Assembly (NCBI RefSeq): GCF_016802725.1
Contig: NC_052666.1
Location: 2,360,001 to 2,424,000, forward strand
Direction of reading: 5' to 3'
DNA from: Solenopsis invicta
Taxonomy: Eukaryota > Arthropoda > Insecta > Hymenoptera > Formicidae
Length of the DNA stretch: 64,000 nt
Shown: piece by piece, positions 45,400 through 56,509 of the stretch
Layout: each line of letters starts with the position of its first letter
Numbering within the stretch: the stretch's first letter is position 1
The notes under the pieces: model-generated
The model's input: only the letters and a program-made list of their open reading frames with translations
Database searches by the model: none
What the model was told of the DNA's origin: nothing
Made by a program: the position numbers and the translations under genes

Positions 45400-45512
45400 T
45401 GAGGATTCCGGACTCCAAAATTCGGTTACATTATGATTTACAGGATCGATAGTGAAACCCTTAATTTGTATGTTTCCGGGAGTCATACCGTTAACGGCAT
45501 AAATAAAACCAC
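45400..45512 (-). CDS. Pal: Peptidyl-alpha-hydroxyglycine alpha-amidating lyase, penultimate exon
   Basis: 113 nt between an attttag acceptor and a GTAAGT donor. After two bases completing a codon it reads GFIYAVNGMTPGNIQIKGF then NVTEFWSPESS. The YAVNG and QGF-like motifs are conserved in PAL propellers just before the MPHD segment. An N-glycosylation sequon (NVT) is present, fitting a lumenal enzyme. Confidence 0.8.
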
Positions 45513-46199
45513 CTAAAATTAACGACATGGTATAGTATAAAAAATAATAGATAAGTTGAATAAAAATGTAAATATATTTAGTTTTCTTGAGTTTTTTTAT
45601 TCATCTAACACATAATAAATATTAAAAATATTTGTTAAAAAATAATGTGTTAAAAAATAATCAAAAGTATTAAAGAATAACGGAAATACAATTATAATTT
45701 TTAATTGTTGATTTTTAAATATTATATGTCTTAAATAATGTGCACTTAATAAATCGTGCATAATAAATAACACTTCTATTTTATTACTTTATACAATTTA
45801 TCTTTATCTAGCTGGTTTGTGATTAATTAAGAGTATTCTATGACTTTTTCTACAAACGCACAGCTTAACTAACCTAGCAAAGTATTTTACATATCTCGCA
45901 TTATTTATCAAATTCTTTTGTTTCAATGTAAAAACGCGTCGACGATTTTACATTTCTATCAAAATTAAATTAACTATATAATTGTGTCTACACCTACATC
46001 GTTTAAGTCGATGTTTTTAGGTTGAATAGTACAATACAAAGAAACGAGAGTGTACTTCTTTCTCCTCTCGCTCGTCTCGCAACTGTCTTTTTTTCTTCCT
46101 ATTGAATCTAGCCTTTTAGTATAGATTGTACTACCCGAAAATCACATAATTTAGGTCAGTGACGTCATTCTTCTTTCAACTCTCTCACACCATATGCAC
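45513..46199. other. Non-coding, AT-rich; probably intron of the lyase gene
   Basis: No further lyase exon is visible on minus. The next DNA is the lysine-rich repeat array. Either the 5' exons lie beyond the window or the gene is interrupted. Confidence 0.4.
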
Positions 46200-47605
46200 G
46201 CTTGTACACATGACAAAAAGAGAGAAAAAGAACGCACTTCAACACAGAGCGGTTTTTGTTACTTTTGTACCTGAGATTACTCACATTTTTGGATGGACGC
46301 AGTTTAAATATTCTGTGCTGAAACAAGTATGTCTGTCCTAGAACATTTTTTTTATTTGGAATTTTGTGTGGCAAACGCGGGGAAAAAGTGGCGGACACGG
46401 ACATTGGTTATACTATACTACAAGCGAGTCTGCATCTCGTTAGTTATTGAGAATTTTGCAACATGGTACGAGACTTATTTGCTGAATTTGACTTGCTCTA
46501 TCAATTCACGAAAAATGATTTGGTCATTACCAGACATTCAGTAAGAACTTTCATAATCTGATAAGCGTCTCACAATCAGTCATATTTCTTATGATACGTT
46601 TTTTTTACATGATAGAAAATTTTAACTCGGGATTCACCTAAATCTGATAAAAAGTCGAAGTTGACTGGATCTATTGGAGCCGATTTTTTTATTATTTCCA
46701 TTATTTCTTCATTATTTTTCACGGTTTTCTTTTTTATAGTTTTCTTTGTCATGGCATTCTTTTTACGGCGCCTTTTTTTACGACGCTTTTTTTCACGGCG
46801 ACCTTTTGCACGGCGTTCTTTTTTTCGGCATCGTTTTTCACAACGTTCTTTTTTACGGCGTCTTTTTCACGGCGCTCTTTTGCATGGCGTTTTTTTCACG
46901 GCGCTCTTTTGCACGGCGTTTTTTTTTTTCGCCATTGTTTTTCACGACGTTCTTTTTTACGGCGTTCTTTTCCCGGCGTGTTTTTTCAAAGCGTCTTTTT
47001 CACGGCATGCTTTTTTACGGCGATTTTTTCACGGCGTCTTTTTTTCGACGTTTTTTTTACGGCGTCTTTTTTTACTCCTTTTCTTTTTTTTACTTTAATT
47101 TTTGCCAGTCGCATGACGAAAAGAGAGAGAAAAGGAAAAAAAAGAGAACGCACTTCAACTAAGAGCGGTTTTTGTTACTTTTGTACTTGCATTACCCACA
47201 TTTTGGACGGACGCAGTTTAAATATCTTGTGTTGAAATAAGTATGTCTGACCTAGAACATGCTTTCTATTTGGAATTTTATGTGGCAAACACGGAAAAAT
47301 AATGCCGACCCGGACATTGGTTATACTATACTACAAGTGAGTCTGCATCTTGTTAATTATTGAGAATTTTGCAACATGGTACAAGACTTGCTCAGTTTGA
47401 CTTGCTCTTTCAATTCAGGAAAAGTGATTAAGTCATTACCAGACATTCTGTAAGAACTTTTGAAATCTGATAAGCGTCTTAATCATGTTTCTTATGATCT
47501 TTCTTAAATGTTAGAAAATTTTAACTCTGGACTCACCACCTATATCTAATAAGAAGTCGAAGTCGATTAGATCTGGTGGAACCGATTTTTCCATTATTTC
47601 CGTGT
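46200..47605 (-). repeat. Tandem units of a lysine-rich repeat family
   Basis: Unit 1 (about 46200-47102) and unit 2 (47103-47605, cut by an LTR fragment) share long blocks, such as agagcggtttttgttactttt, gaattttgcaacatggtac and ggtcattaccagacatt. Unit 1 contains a run of 14-17-bp repeats of the type ttttttcacggcgtc (46745-47080). Read on minus this gives Lys-rich text of the KKDAVKK type. The apparent plus-strand proteins, rich in Phe and Arg, are open in more than one frame and are by-products. Confidence 0.7.
46621..47115 (-). other. Lys-rich repeat exon candidate (unit 1)
   Basis: On minus from 47115, an ATG (47115-47113) opens MRLAKIKVKKRKGVKKDAVK and continues with KKDAVKK-like repeats before stops. 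After the repeats comes KKSAPIDPVNFDFLSDLG. The same ending, with consensus MEKSxLPDLIDFDFLSDIG, recurs in the copies at 47600-47530, 48838-48790 and 63225-63165. In two of these it is followed by a perfect GGTGAGT donor. This hints at a real coding exon in the ancestral unit. Function unknown. Confidence 0.4.
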
Positions 47606-48676
47606 AATGCTGGTACTTTCCCGTACGGTATATCAGGATAGGTGGCTCGGATGGGCTCGCCGGATATCAAGGTTTTCAGTAATAATAACTCCGTGATTTG
47701 ATTGTAAAGATATAAACGGGTGTAAATATATTCGTTAAATGTGATTTACGTACAACAAATAACAACTTCGTGATTTCCGATAAAACAATGAAAAGAAGCG
47801 TAAATGTATTTATCTCCAATTCACAATTTAAACGGGCGATCCAATCATGTAAATTAACGATTAAGTCAACGGGTAGGCTGATACTCATGAACGGTACAAA
47901 TAAACGGACTTGGATATGCGCGCCAAGCGATACACACGGATTTCTATTCGGAGAGAATGATGTGGACGGATTCGTATTCTGTGCTCGGAGTCAATGATTG
48001 AGGTTGCCATAAAGCGGCGAACTCTATGAGCGTTAGACGGGCCGTGATTGGCCCGTGTGCCGACCGGTCGCAATCGCGGGATCGGCGGTGCGCGGCGCGG
48101 CAGACGGTTTCTGGCTACGCGGGTGTAGCCGAAACGACGGAGACCCGCGCGATCTTATCCCACGGGGGTGGACATCCCGTGGGATACGGTTTTCTAGTGG
48201 GCCGGACACAAAGAACGTCGGTGGGTTGGTCCTGAGAATACCCATGAGCGGACGGACGGTTCCGATTGGCCGAGAATACCCGGCCATCGGCACGACGAAA
48301 ATGCCCGTCGTACGGAGGCGGGAACTAAAATATTCGTTCTCGAGGAGGTGCTCGAGGATGCCCGAGCGAGGAAGCGTCGAGTATGCCCGGTCCTGGAGAG
48401 AGGATCTGGTGAGATCGGTAGTTCGGTGTGATCTCTATTCGGCTGCCCACTGCCGGCTTATATATCGGTCCGCGCGGCTGGACGCACCAATCAGCGCGCG
48501 CGGCCGGGCCGGTCGGAGTGGGAATGCTTACCGAACGCGGCGCGTGGCGCGCCGGTTGCGCGTTGTGGCACGTGGTCGCGGTAAGGTTAGCTGAGCATAC
48601 GCACGTGCTCGCCTTATGCATGTCGGTCGGCTGTTCGGACTGGTGTGGGGGTATGGTGGAGGGGCGCAATGTTACA
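47603..48676 (-). repeat. LTR (1074 bp) of a truncated retrotransposon, minus orientation
   Basis: The ends are TG...CA: TGTAATGC at 47603 and AATGTTACA ending 48676. On minus it is preceded by a purine tract (reverse of ctaccccctccgc, 48677-48689), as expected for a 3' LTR. A minus TATATAAG lies near 48460. About 100 bp of internal sequence remains (48677-48785), then the lysine-rich repeat resumes. No target duplication is evident, so the 5' part was lost by deletion. Confidence 0.6.
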
Positions 48677-48785
48677 CTACCCCCTCCGCTTTTAAGTGGT
48701 GAACTCTGGCCACTACGCCGGGAATTCCCGCACGTAGTGGCAAGTCCGTTACGGCCAAAGCGGAGGGTGTACCTCTTCCCGCCGA
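48677..48785. other. Hairpin-forming remnant next to the LTR
   Basis: Contains cccctccgcttt and its inverse aaagcggagggt around an inner pair (ctacgccgggaa / ttcccgcacgtag), so it could fold into a long stem. Likely the 3' end of the retrotransposon interior. Confidence 0.5.
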
Positions 48786-49130
48786 TGCGTCAAGAAGTCA
48801 AAGTTGATTAGATCTGGTAGAGCCGATTTTTCCATTATTTCTATTATTTCTTCATTTTTTTTTAATGGTTTTTTTTGTCATGGCGTTGTTTTCACGGCGT
48901 CCTTTTTCACAGCGTTTTTTTTTACGGCGGTTTTTTTCACCGCGTTCTTTTTCACGGTGCCCTTTTTTACGGTGCTCTTTTTCACGGCGTCTTTTTTCTC
49001 GGCATCCTTTTTCACGACGTCTTTTTCACGGCGTGCTTTTTCATTGCGTCTTTTTTCATGGCGCCTTCTTTTTTTTCTTCTTTTCTTTGTCCACTTTTAT
49101 TTTTGCTATTTGCATGACTGATAGATCTGA
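48786..49130 (-). repeat. Lysine-rich repeat family, third copy
   Basis: Repeats the 47556-47601 segment (aagaagtcaaagttgattag...) and then carries its own run of ttttttcacggcgtc units (48885-49070). About 45 bp are present on both sides of the LTR fragment, too long for a normal LTR target duplication. Unequal recombination between units is more likely. Confidence 0.6.
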
Positions 49131-50550
49131 ACTACTTTATAATTTGTTTTCTCCACCTTCTCTTCTTTTTTTTGTGTGTTTTTTACACCCTTATCATCTT
49201 GACATTTAAAAACCTCCTTTACCTTTTACCTTTACCTTGGCCTTGTCTGATGCCTCGTTTTACCTCTGCCGCTACTACACGAAATCCGCCCCGTCTGTCT
49301 TAAAGAAACGGAAAACTGCAAAGCGCAATTTCGTCCGGTATCACACCTGTTCTCGTAGTTTGTTAAAATATTTATCATATTTGCAAATTGAAAAATATAA
49401 TAAATTTTAATGTTAAATTAATTACTTGGAGTAGTCATATAACCATATTATTCGAAAATATTTATAGAAAATTATCTGAGCTAATGAATTTATAAGTCAT
49501 CTTTTGGTTTTCATATTTTAAAATTTATAAGATTCGTAGAATAGTATAGAAAGCTAGATTTCATAGGTCTCTCACCTATGCGATGAGATAATCTGTTGAT
49601 AATTAATTTAATGCCTTCGCGAGCAGAATATAAATTCCGACGAGTTTATCGAACTAAATCTCGCAGAGAAAATCGAAATTAATGGATATCTAAGCATGCC
49701 TAGTACCCTGGAATTTAAATGAGATAGCAGCGATATACAAAGTGTCTCAGAAATCGCGCGTTCCACTGAGAAAGACAGGAAGAATGGAGAGCTTGTTTAT
49801 CTAAAGAAAGAAAAAAAAACTGAGAAGATGCATCAATGTTTAGACATTAATGGTTACAAATAAGTCTACTTGAAGCCCTACATTAAGTGTCTCCGCGTGA
49901 AGTTATGGTCACGCTTCATACTGAAAGAAATGCGAGTTGAATATTCGCGACGCGGACTGAAGTCATCTTCATCATTCATAATAAAGGTCTTACGCACTAC
50001 TATTTCTCTCGCGCAGTCTACGTTTTGTAATCCAAATGGAAAGTCATCGCGCCATTTCATGTGGATGCGTATTCATACGCAATTTAAAATTATTTATTTC
50101 CAAACGTGTTTCTTGTACCGAACTTTTCGATAAATCGAGCTATGGATTTCACGATGGACATCAACGTATTTTTGGACATAGCGTTACTAGATCGTGTTTA
50201 AACGTACATACGTTATAGTTACCGAAATATTCGGCGACAACGCTTCCAGGGCGGAAGTGCCGATAATCGTCAATAACTCGGCAAAGTCATCATTGTTATG
50301 ATAAAATAGAATTCTCTACATTTTCGCTATAAACGATAAATAAGGTAGATAAACGATAGATAGATTGTTTTAATAGAAATTACATTTTGTTAGCCATTGT
50401 CGAAACGTGCAACGTGGTGATTTTTATAAACGGCGTGATCTTCCATTTGATTTTTTTGCCGGGATGAAATACACTTTAGACTCATGATGGAATCATAAAC
50501 GTGACGGTCGTAAGTCATAAAATTTTATGGATCGGCGGCGTAAAATTCAA
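49131..50550. other. Intergenic; one unassigned conserved-looking stretch
   Basis: No gene is proved. On minus, 50060-49878 is open (MKWRDDFPFGLQNVDCAREI...) with a plausible amino-acid mix, and 50260-50170 has another open stretch, but I find no splice pattern or domain. Confidence 0.3.
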
Positions 50551-51180
50551 TCAGTACAAAATTACCTTTTCAAAAAAAGGTAAAAAAAAGGCGGTATTTA
50601 TGTGTGTGCGCGCATCTTATCTTTAATTTTTCCTAAAAACACAAGTGGTACTATTTCTGTATTTTAACAAAGAAATTTTTCTATGCTAACCCATGTTGTA
50701 CTTTCTTTAATTTTTATATAAAACCTAAGTGATTCTATTTGTGCATTTTCATTGAAAAATCTTCCTATTTCTAACCCAAGTAGTATTTACTAAAAAATAA
50801 ATATTTTAAATTTAATCCAGCCTAAATGTATTCTTCCCAAAAAATGTATGAAATCTTTAAATTGCGCCATTTATAAAGAGAATATGTTGCTCTTTGAAAT
50901 AATTGTTGTACTACTTTTAACAAATAAAATGCAAGTGATAGTATCTTTATTTTTTAAATAAAATCCAAGTGGTATCTTTAATTCCTTTCTAAATAAAATT
51001 CAAGTGATACTATCTGTGTATTTCTATTGAAAAATTTTTCTATTTTAACCTAAGTAGATGTACTTAATTTTAAAAAGTTTCAAAGGAATATATAACATTT
51101 AATCTTAAAGAATTAAGGAAAAAACAGAAATGGGAAAGTTTTATTAAAATATAAAATTTTTAAACTACAAAAAATTGCCG
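50551..51180 (+). repeat. 630-bp dispersed repeat, copy 1
   Basis: Nearly identical to 62427-63056, same strand and same length, both starting tcagtacaaaattacc and ending aaaaattgccg. Internally it is built of diverged ~70-150-bp subunits with words like acaagtggtactat and tttttctatgctaaccca. Non-coding. Confidence 0.9.
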
Positions 51181-51227
51181 CGTTTAAAAAATTGCTATTG
51201 TTACCATAAGTCCCCCGAATAATTCTC

Positions 51228-51266
51228 TCTATTCCTCTCTCTCTCTCTCTCTATCTATCTCTCTCC
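51228..51266 (+). repeat. (CT)n/(CTAT)n microsatellite
   Basis: A run of ct units followed by ctatctat, directly left of a palindrome whose right side is again bordered by CT-rich sequence (51448-51480). Confidence 0.8.
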
Positions 51267-51274
51267 ACAATAAC

Positions 51275-51440
51275 GTTTTTTCCCGAATAATTGTTATTTG
51301 CTAATTCAATTTTTAATAAATTAATATGAATTTTTATTATGTTTATATTAGGTTAATATTAACCTATTATCAATTTAATATAAATTCTATATTAATTTAT
51401 TAAAAATTAATTTAGCAATAACAATTATTTAGGAATAAAC
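51275..51440. repeat. ~165-bp near-perfect palindrome
   Basis: Centred at ggttaat/attaacc (51351-51364); arms of about 80 bp pair outward to the block cgaataattgttatttgc and its inverse. It would form a long AT-rich hairpin with almost no loop and may be a minimal foldback element. Confidence 0.85.
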
Positions 51441-51604
51441 GTATTGCTTTCTCTCTCTTTCTCTCTGTCTCCCTCCCTCCTACGCGTTATCGCTCGCACA
51501 CGTTAAGGCTATTGTACATGGTTATTTCTTACACTCACACACATTATGTTCTCGGTCGCATAGTATGACTAATGCTTTATCTTCTATGGCAATAATATAT
51601 ACTC

Positions 51605-51790
51605 AAACAACGATTAAACATTAATTGAACATCAATTGAACCACGTTGTTCTATGATGGAACATCTATTGAACCACATTGATCAATAATTGAACATCAAT
51701 TGAACGTCTATCGAACCACATTGTTTCATGATTGAACGTCTATCGAACCGCGTTGTTCCATAATCGTACTACTATTGAATTATTATACTA
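51605..51790 (+). repeat. Degenerate tandem repeat of an attgaacatc/gaaccac motif
   Basis: Units of about 40-50 bp with attgaac, tctattgaacca and cattgtt words recur four to five times. Non-coding. Confidence 0.65.
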
Positions 51791-51866
51791 CTATTGATTC
51801 TTAACTATCGTGATAGGGAAAGAAAAAAATTATATATATATTTATGTATTTTATATTTTTATTTTT

Positions 51867-52430
51867 TCAAATAATACAATTTTTCTTTTGGCGTTGTGAC
51901 CACCAATTATACATTTTAAATACATTTTGTAATGCGCAATTCTTAACATGTTTTCCACATTGTATAGTGTTAGTAGCATCTAATTTATTCAAAGATTCCA
52001 TGTCTTCATAATCAGCATTCATGGTCTTGATGACTACATTATCTCTCGCATCAGCATCCAGCATATCCTTCAACCACTCTTGTTTTTCATGCTCCTTAAC
52101 ATATACAAGATCTTCATCATCGTCATCGCCGTCATCGTCGTCGTCACCATCGATGTCATCATTCTTTATCATTCCATACACAGCTCTCGTAATCAGATCT
52201 TTCGCAATCCAATACGGGACCATCCCATCGTGCCATTGCAATCCATGATGATAAGCAGTCAACCAAGAAACGTAAGACTTTTCGGATTTTAGCAATGCGT
52301 CCCATGGTATAGAATTTGTAAAAATGTAATATGAGAGAACGTTCTTCTGTCTCAATACCGCCACTTCCTTCACGACAAATCTTTTTCTAACAATGAAACC
52401 TTGCAGGTCTGCAAATGTTGGCACGACCAT
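51867..52430 (-). CDS. 187-residue companion protein of the polymerase B element
   Basis: Starts MVVPTFADLQGFIV, then RFVVKEVAVLRQKNVLSYYI, WDALLKSEKSYVSWLTAYHH and PYWIAKDLITRAVYG. An acidic run (DIDGDDDDDGDDDDED) follows, and the end is Cys-containing. I recognise this N-terminal pattern as a recurrent partner in insect polymerase B elements, but its function is not known to me. No frameshift. It is the last gene of the cluster. Confidence 0.6.
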   Translation of the reverse strand: MVVPTFADLQGFIVRKRFVVKEVAVLRQKNVLSYYIFTNSIPWDALLKSEKSYVSWLTAYHHGLQWHDGMVPYWIAKDLITRAVYGMIKNDDIDGDDDDDGDDDDEDLVYVKEHEKQEWLKDMLDADARDNVVIKTMNADYEDMESLNKLDATNTIQCGKHVKNCALQNVFKMYNWWSQRQKKNCII

Positions 52431-52494
52431 AACGAGTAATTTTTTGAGACTGCTTTTTATTACAAAACATCTTGATTTTTATATGACAGTATTT

Positions 52495-52713
52495 TTACAT
52501 GATTTTGCGCATTACGTTGGTCAATAGGGAATATTCAATCACGCGATCGTGTATAATGAGACAGTAGGCGCTAGTATTTGCCGGTGCATTCTCTTTCAAT
52601 TCAAATTCCAATCTCACATCAACGGTAGCGCTCTTAATAGACTCGTTTTGTCGCGAGCAGTCAATGACCGTAGCATAAGATTTAAATGCTGCTACGTCAA
52701 ACATCGGTTCCAA
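52495..52713 (-). pseudogene. Capsid-like protein, C-terminal fragment A
   Basis: About 70 residues remain, including VDVRLEFELKENAPANTSAY and HDRVIEYS, ending normally. The upstream coding sequence is cut off by an LTR-like insertion starting at 52721. Related sequences in this element type belong to a large virion-like protein; the capsid assignment is inference from context. Confidence 0.5.
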
Positions 52714-52720
52714 ACATTTA

Positions 52721-52980
52721 TGTTACTGCTGATATAAGGATCGATCCGGGAAACTGAGATGACTACGAAATGACTGGGTGGAACACTGAATACTTGAGAA
52801 TGACTGAATATATTTATGACTTTACAATCGTGCGCGTGGTCTGTCCGCCATTACACTCGTAACGTGAAGAAGAAGAAGGAAGCTCGCCGGCGCGCCACCG
52901 TTCGGTCAGGACCGTCGTTCCTTTCGTTGCGACTAGGGGAACTAAAGTAACTAGCTGGGTCTACATCCTCCCCTCCTTAA
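52721..52980 (-). repeat. LTR-like fragment (~245 bp) with purine tract
   Basis: Forward ends TGTTACTGC and GGGTCTACA (52965), followed by tcctcccctcctt, which on minus is a purine tract just before the LTR start, as in a 3' LTR. It sits between two capsid-like fragments. Internal retrotransposon sequence is absent or very short. Confidence 0.5.
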
Positions 52981-53038
52981 GGTGATTACTTAACAAAAAA
53001 TAAGTGATTTCTATGTAGTATCTTGTACCTTTTTTTAA

Positions 53039-53518
53039 CTAATAAGACAATCTCACTGGGGTGACTATCTTCCGCCCGCTCTGCGAACGCATTTCAGTCG
53101 GTTCCTCATTCTTTGATTTTATATTCTTCTCTGAAGTTTTCGGGAGCTGGGGCGTGACTCGTTTCGCTTTTGGTTTGGTCGCAGAACTGGGTACGGCTGA
53201 CGCTCGTTTGTATTGTTGCCTCATCTCCTCCGATTCTTCTGCTGCTGGGACTTGATAATAAGACGGACGAAAATGTGCATACATGTCATACAAGAGAGCA
53301 TATTTGCCTTTACCAAAGTCTAGATTCAGATCATCGTAAGGATAAAATTCAGAGTTTAGATAAAGTTTTACATTGGTTATTTTACTGGTATCGAGGTATC
53401 TCTTGTCAGCTCTCATAATATTTTTTCTATTAGTCTGCAGAGCAAAAATGACATATCGTGGTTTTTCTAGCTGAATTGCAATCTTGACTGCCCAGGAATG
53501 CTTCGTCGTACTTGGCAA
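53039..53518 (-). pseudogene. Capsid-like protein, C-terminal fragment B
   Basis: 159 residues with KPRYVIFALQTNRKN, VKLYLNSEFYPYDDLNLDF and KYALLYDMYAHFR, a pattern I know from polymerase B elements of insects, where it ends a large virion-like protein. The tail is basic and low-complexity (TKPKAKRVTPQLPKTSEKN). Upstream text to about 53640 is interrupted. The double jelly-roll capsid idea is inference. Confidence 0.5.
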
Positions 53519-53835
53519 TAGGGATACTCATATAGATCCCATGAACGGAAACTCGCACTCAGGTATCGCCCGCTCTGCAAAGTTCGCAACATGGATAGTT
53601 TGTTGACTTCATTTAACATAACATGAGGCATACGTCATTGCACTTTGAATAATTCAAGTTTCGGTTCCATCGCTGGATCTCCCACAAGACAATTATTATC
53701 ATTGCGCGCTCGTATCAAAATTAACTCATGACAAGCATTAACTATCACATATCGCACACAATACATGAAACGCAACTTATAAGATACATATAGAATATTA
53801 AATATAAAATACATAATTTATATTATAGAACGTAT

Positions 53836-56395
53836 TTACAATGGTATTTGATAATGTCCCCATGGTAGTGTATTGGTGGAATCAGGCACGATATACCGCT
53901 TATCGTCGTATGGACTTAGAGCAATTTTTGTTTCCGATATTGTATACCTACACCTTATGCAATTTTGATCGTATACAAGTTTGCTTTCGCGTCAATTCAA
54001 TTTCGTCGTGGAGACATCTCGTGTAATCCTGAAATGTTATGGTTCTGGCTACAACGTTGTTTTTTACGCCTTTAATCTTTTTTGTATCTTTTTTACCTTC
54101 GACGCGTAAAGCATACATCTTTGCTCTAAGCCCAACGAACTCAGTCATGATAGCGCCATTATTTTCATCTTTCATTAAACCGGGAACTTTTTTGTTAGAG
54201 AGAGGCATACCATACTTATTATTTATCGGGTAGTCGCTTGTGTCAAACCTGTGAATATCGCGTTTCATTATTTCATATATGTATGTCATCGCATTCGATA
54301 TGATAAATAAGACTGTCGGTGTCGGTATACATTACTTTGCATTTATCGTGATATAGTGGAAGCACATACTCGTGATGAAATTCATATAGACATGTTTTAG
54401 AAATATCGAGGATACACATACCTACGTATATCGGTTTATAAAATTTCACCTCGAGTTTATGCAATTCTATCGCAACCAGATTTTCTGAAACAACGCTTCT
54501 GCTGTGGAAGTTTGGTTTCGCGATCATTGCCTCCGCACCGTGCCGTCCGTCCCATTTAGTTAATAATTTCACACTGACGCGATTACGCACATTTTCCATG
54601 GTTTTCCCGAATACCGCGTTATTCATAAGTTTATATAAATTTTTCTCGAAATCGTTTTTAGCATTAGTTCTGAAATTTGTATTAAGTTATATAATCGCGA
54701 AGCCATGGAGATATTGTGTGAATTTCAATATACGGTGGATTTTTGTTACGCGAAGACCGTGGCGCATGCACTGCTGTAGGTTGCGGTAGTGAATGACGTA
54801 ACGCTCTTTTTCGCAAACTGTCGTAAGCAATTTCTCCTCTCGCTTGCCAGGTGGTTTATCGCGTATCGGACAGAAGGGTAGATCGGTGTGCGCGTCGTGT
54901 ATTGGGATACTCGAGGTCGACTTCAAGGATATAGCCTGTTGATGATTCGAGCGCGATTGATGATACGTCAAAATTTGTTACGTCATTGACCCATTGGAAA
55001 TTTTCATAAGGCAAAGATTGACACATTGCCCATTCGTACAAATTATTTACATCGAAGTACATTAAGTATGACGATGGTTTCAACGGATCATACGACTGCA
55101 TGTATTTGTTGTTAGCTTGTGCATATCTATCAGAACATTGACTTAAACCGCCGCGTATACCGCGTTCTATAAACATAACCATGTCAATGTCCGTAAGCAG
55201 TTCAAAAGTAATTTTTGTATACTTTAACATAGCGTTCCACGTGTATCCTGGGAGAGTATAATAATGTGCGGGATCGAGACTGTAACTTTCGAGACATTTG
55301 TCGCGGAAATTTTCAAAAATGTCTGCTAACAACAAAACATCAATTTTGAGGTATAAATCGCTATATTCACCTAGCGTACGAACAGAGAACCGTTGCTATA
55401 CATTGACGGCGTGAGCGTAATCACTCTCAGATACCGTGTCACCGCTAAGAGAGCTGTAAAATGATTCGCGTGATGGTAGACATGTTTCCTCCAACTTTTC
55501 AACACTGTCAACATATTTGTAAGGGAATACTCCTTTTCGCGTCAATAAATTGAAATTTTCTGCTGATATGTCTTTAAATTGAGATTGTAAAATTTGGAGT
55601 TTATCCTTATTCAAAAACGAAGCCAGTTTGTCGAGACTGGCATTAAGAAATTTATACGAATCGATAAATTGTAATTTTATACAAGTTTTCTGATTTTCTG
55701 TAGCTTTAATATTTTTTGTGAACGAGATATATTTTTCTTTTGTGATGGGAAGTAAATCTACTTGCCCTTCCAACGCCGTGGCTATTTCCTTGATTATAAA
55801 ATGTGAATCGTAGCCTGACAAATTATGAAATATTACCGTAATGTAAAACGATTGTTTATAATTTAAGTTGCAATTTGAATGCGCGGGACCTCTGTATCTG
55901 CCGGTTAAATGGCAATGATCACGTACCCGTTTATCGTCTTGTATAAATGGTTTCTCGCATATGTGACAATGTGTTGCGTTATGGTATGCCTCCCACTGTT
56001 CCTTTGATAACGCGTTCATGGGAACATTGGTGGATATAATTGATTTTACTTTATACGCTAAATTTTTCAATTCTTCGATGAATCACGAGACACAATTGAG
56101 ATCGCGACGAAACCGGTATGCGGATAGTGCATCATTGTAGGAACATCGCATGTCCTACGTTAAATACCTCATGTCTTTGGTATGTGTATGATGTTTTGCT
56201 AGCATCCGATTCCATCTTTTCGAGGACACTCAAGATCAGCGTAAACGACGAAAGGAAGTCGCTCCTTGTTGCGATAATTTTCAAATCGAAGCCACTTGTT
56301 ATCTTCGTTCGGCAATCGGATGGCACAGTCGTTCAGCCTTCCGCAGTCCACCGCGTGCGTCTTTAACTTTTCATTGGAGCTGAAGTAATGTAGGC
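53836..56395 (-). pseudogene. Family-B DNA polymerase (protein-primed type), frameshifted
   Basis: Successive minus frames carry one polymerase. The N-terminal exonuclease start lies at about 56395-56090 in broken frames. 56070-55396 has a CHICEKPF...DHCHLTGRYRGPA zinc/endonuclease VII-like module and the exonuclease motif NLSGYDSHFI. 55335-54856 has motif A, YFDVNNLYEWAM. 54626-54273 has motif C, YTDTDSLIY. 54289-53948 has the thumb (SNKKVPGLMKDENNG). The last coding part is shifted near 53955 and stops at 53836. Only part of the ~850 codons remains in phase. It would replicate the element's DNA. Confidence 0.82.
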
Positions 56396-56509
56396 ATCTG
56401 TAAATAATAAATAAAATGTTTTAAAAATATTATTCAAAAATGTTTCAATTAAATTTTATTTTTCTTGAAATTATTTTATTACACTTACCGATCGCAAATG
56501 TATTTTTTA

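Noticed and set aside
46661..47098. Phe/Arg-rich protein on plus (also 48804-49121 and 63149-63508)
   Set aside because: The run of ~15-bp repeats keeps several frames open at once; the reverse strand gives a more conserved peptide outside the repeat.
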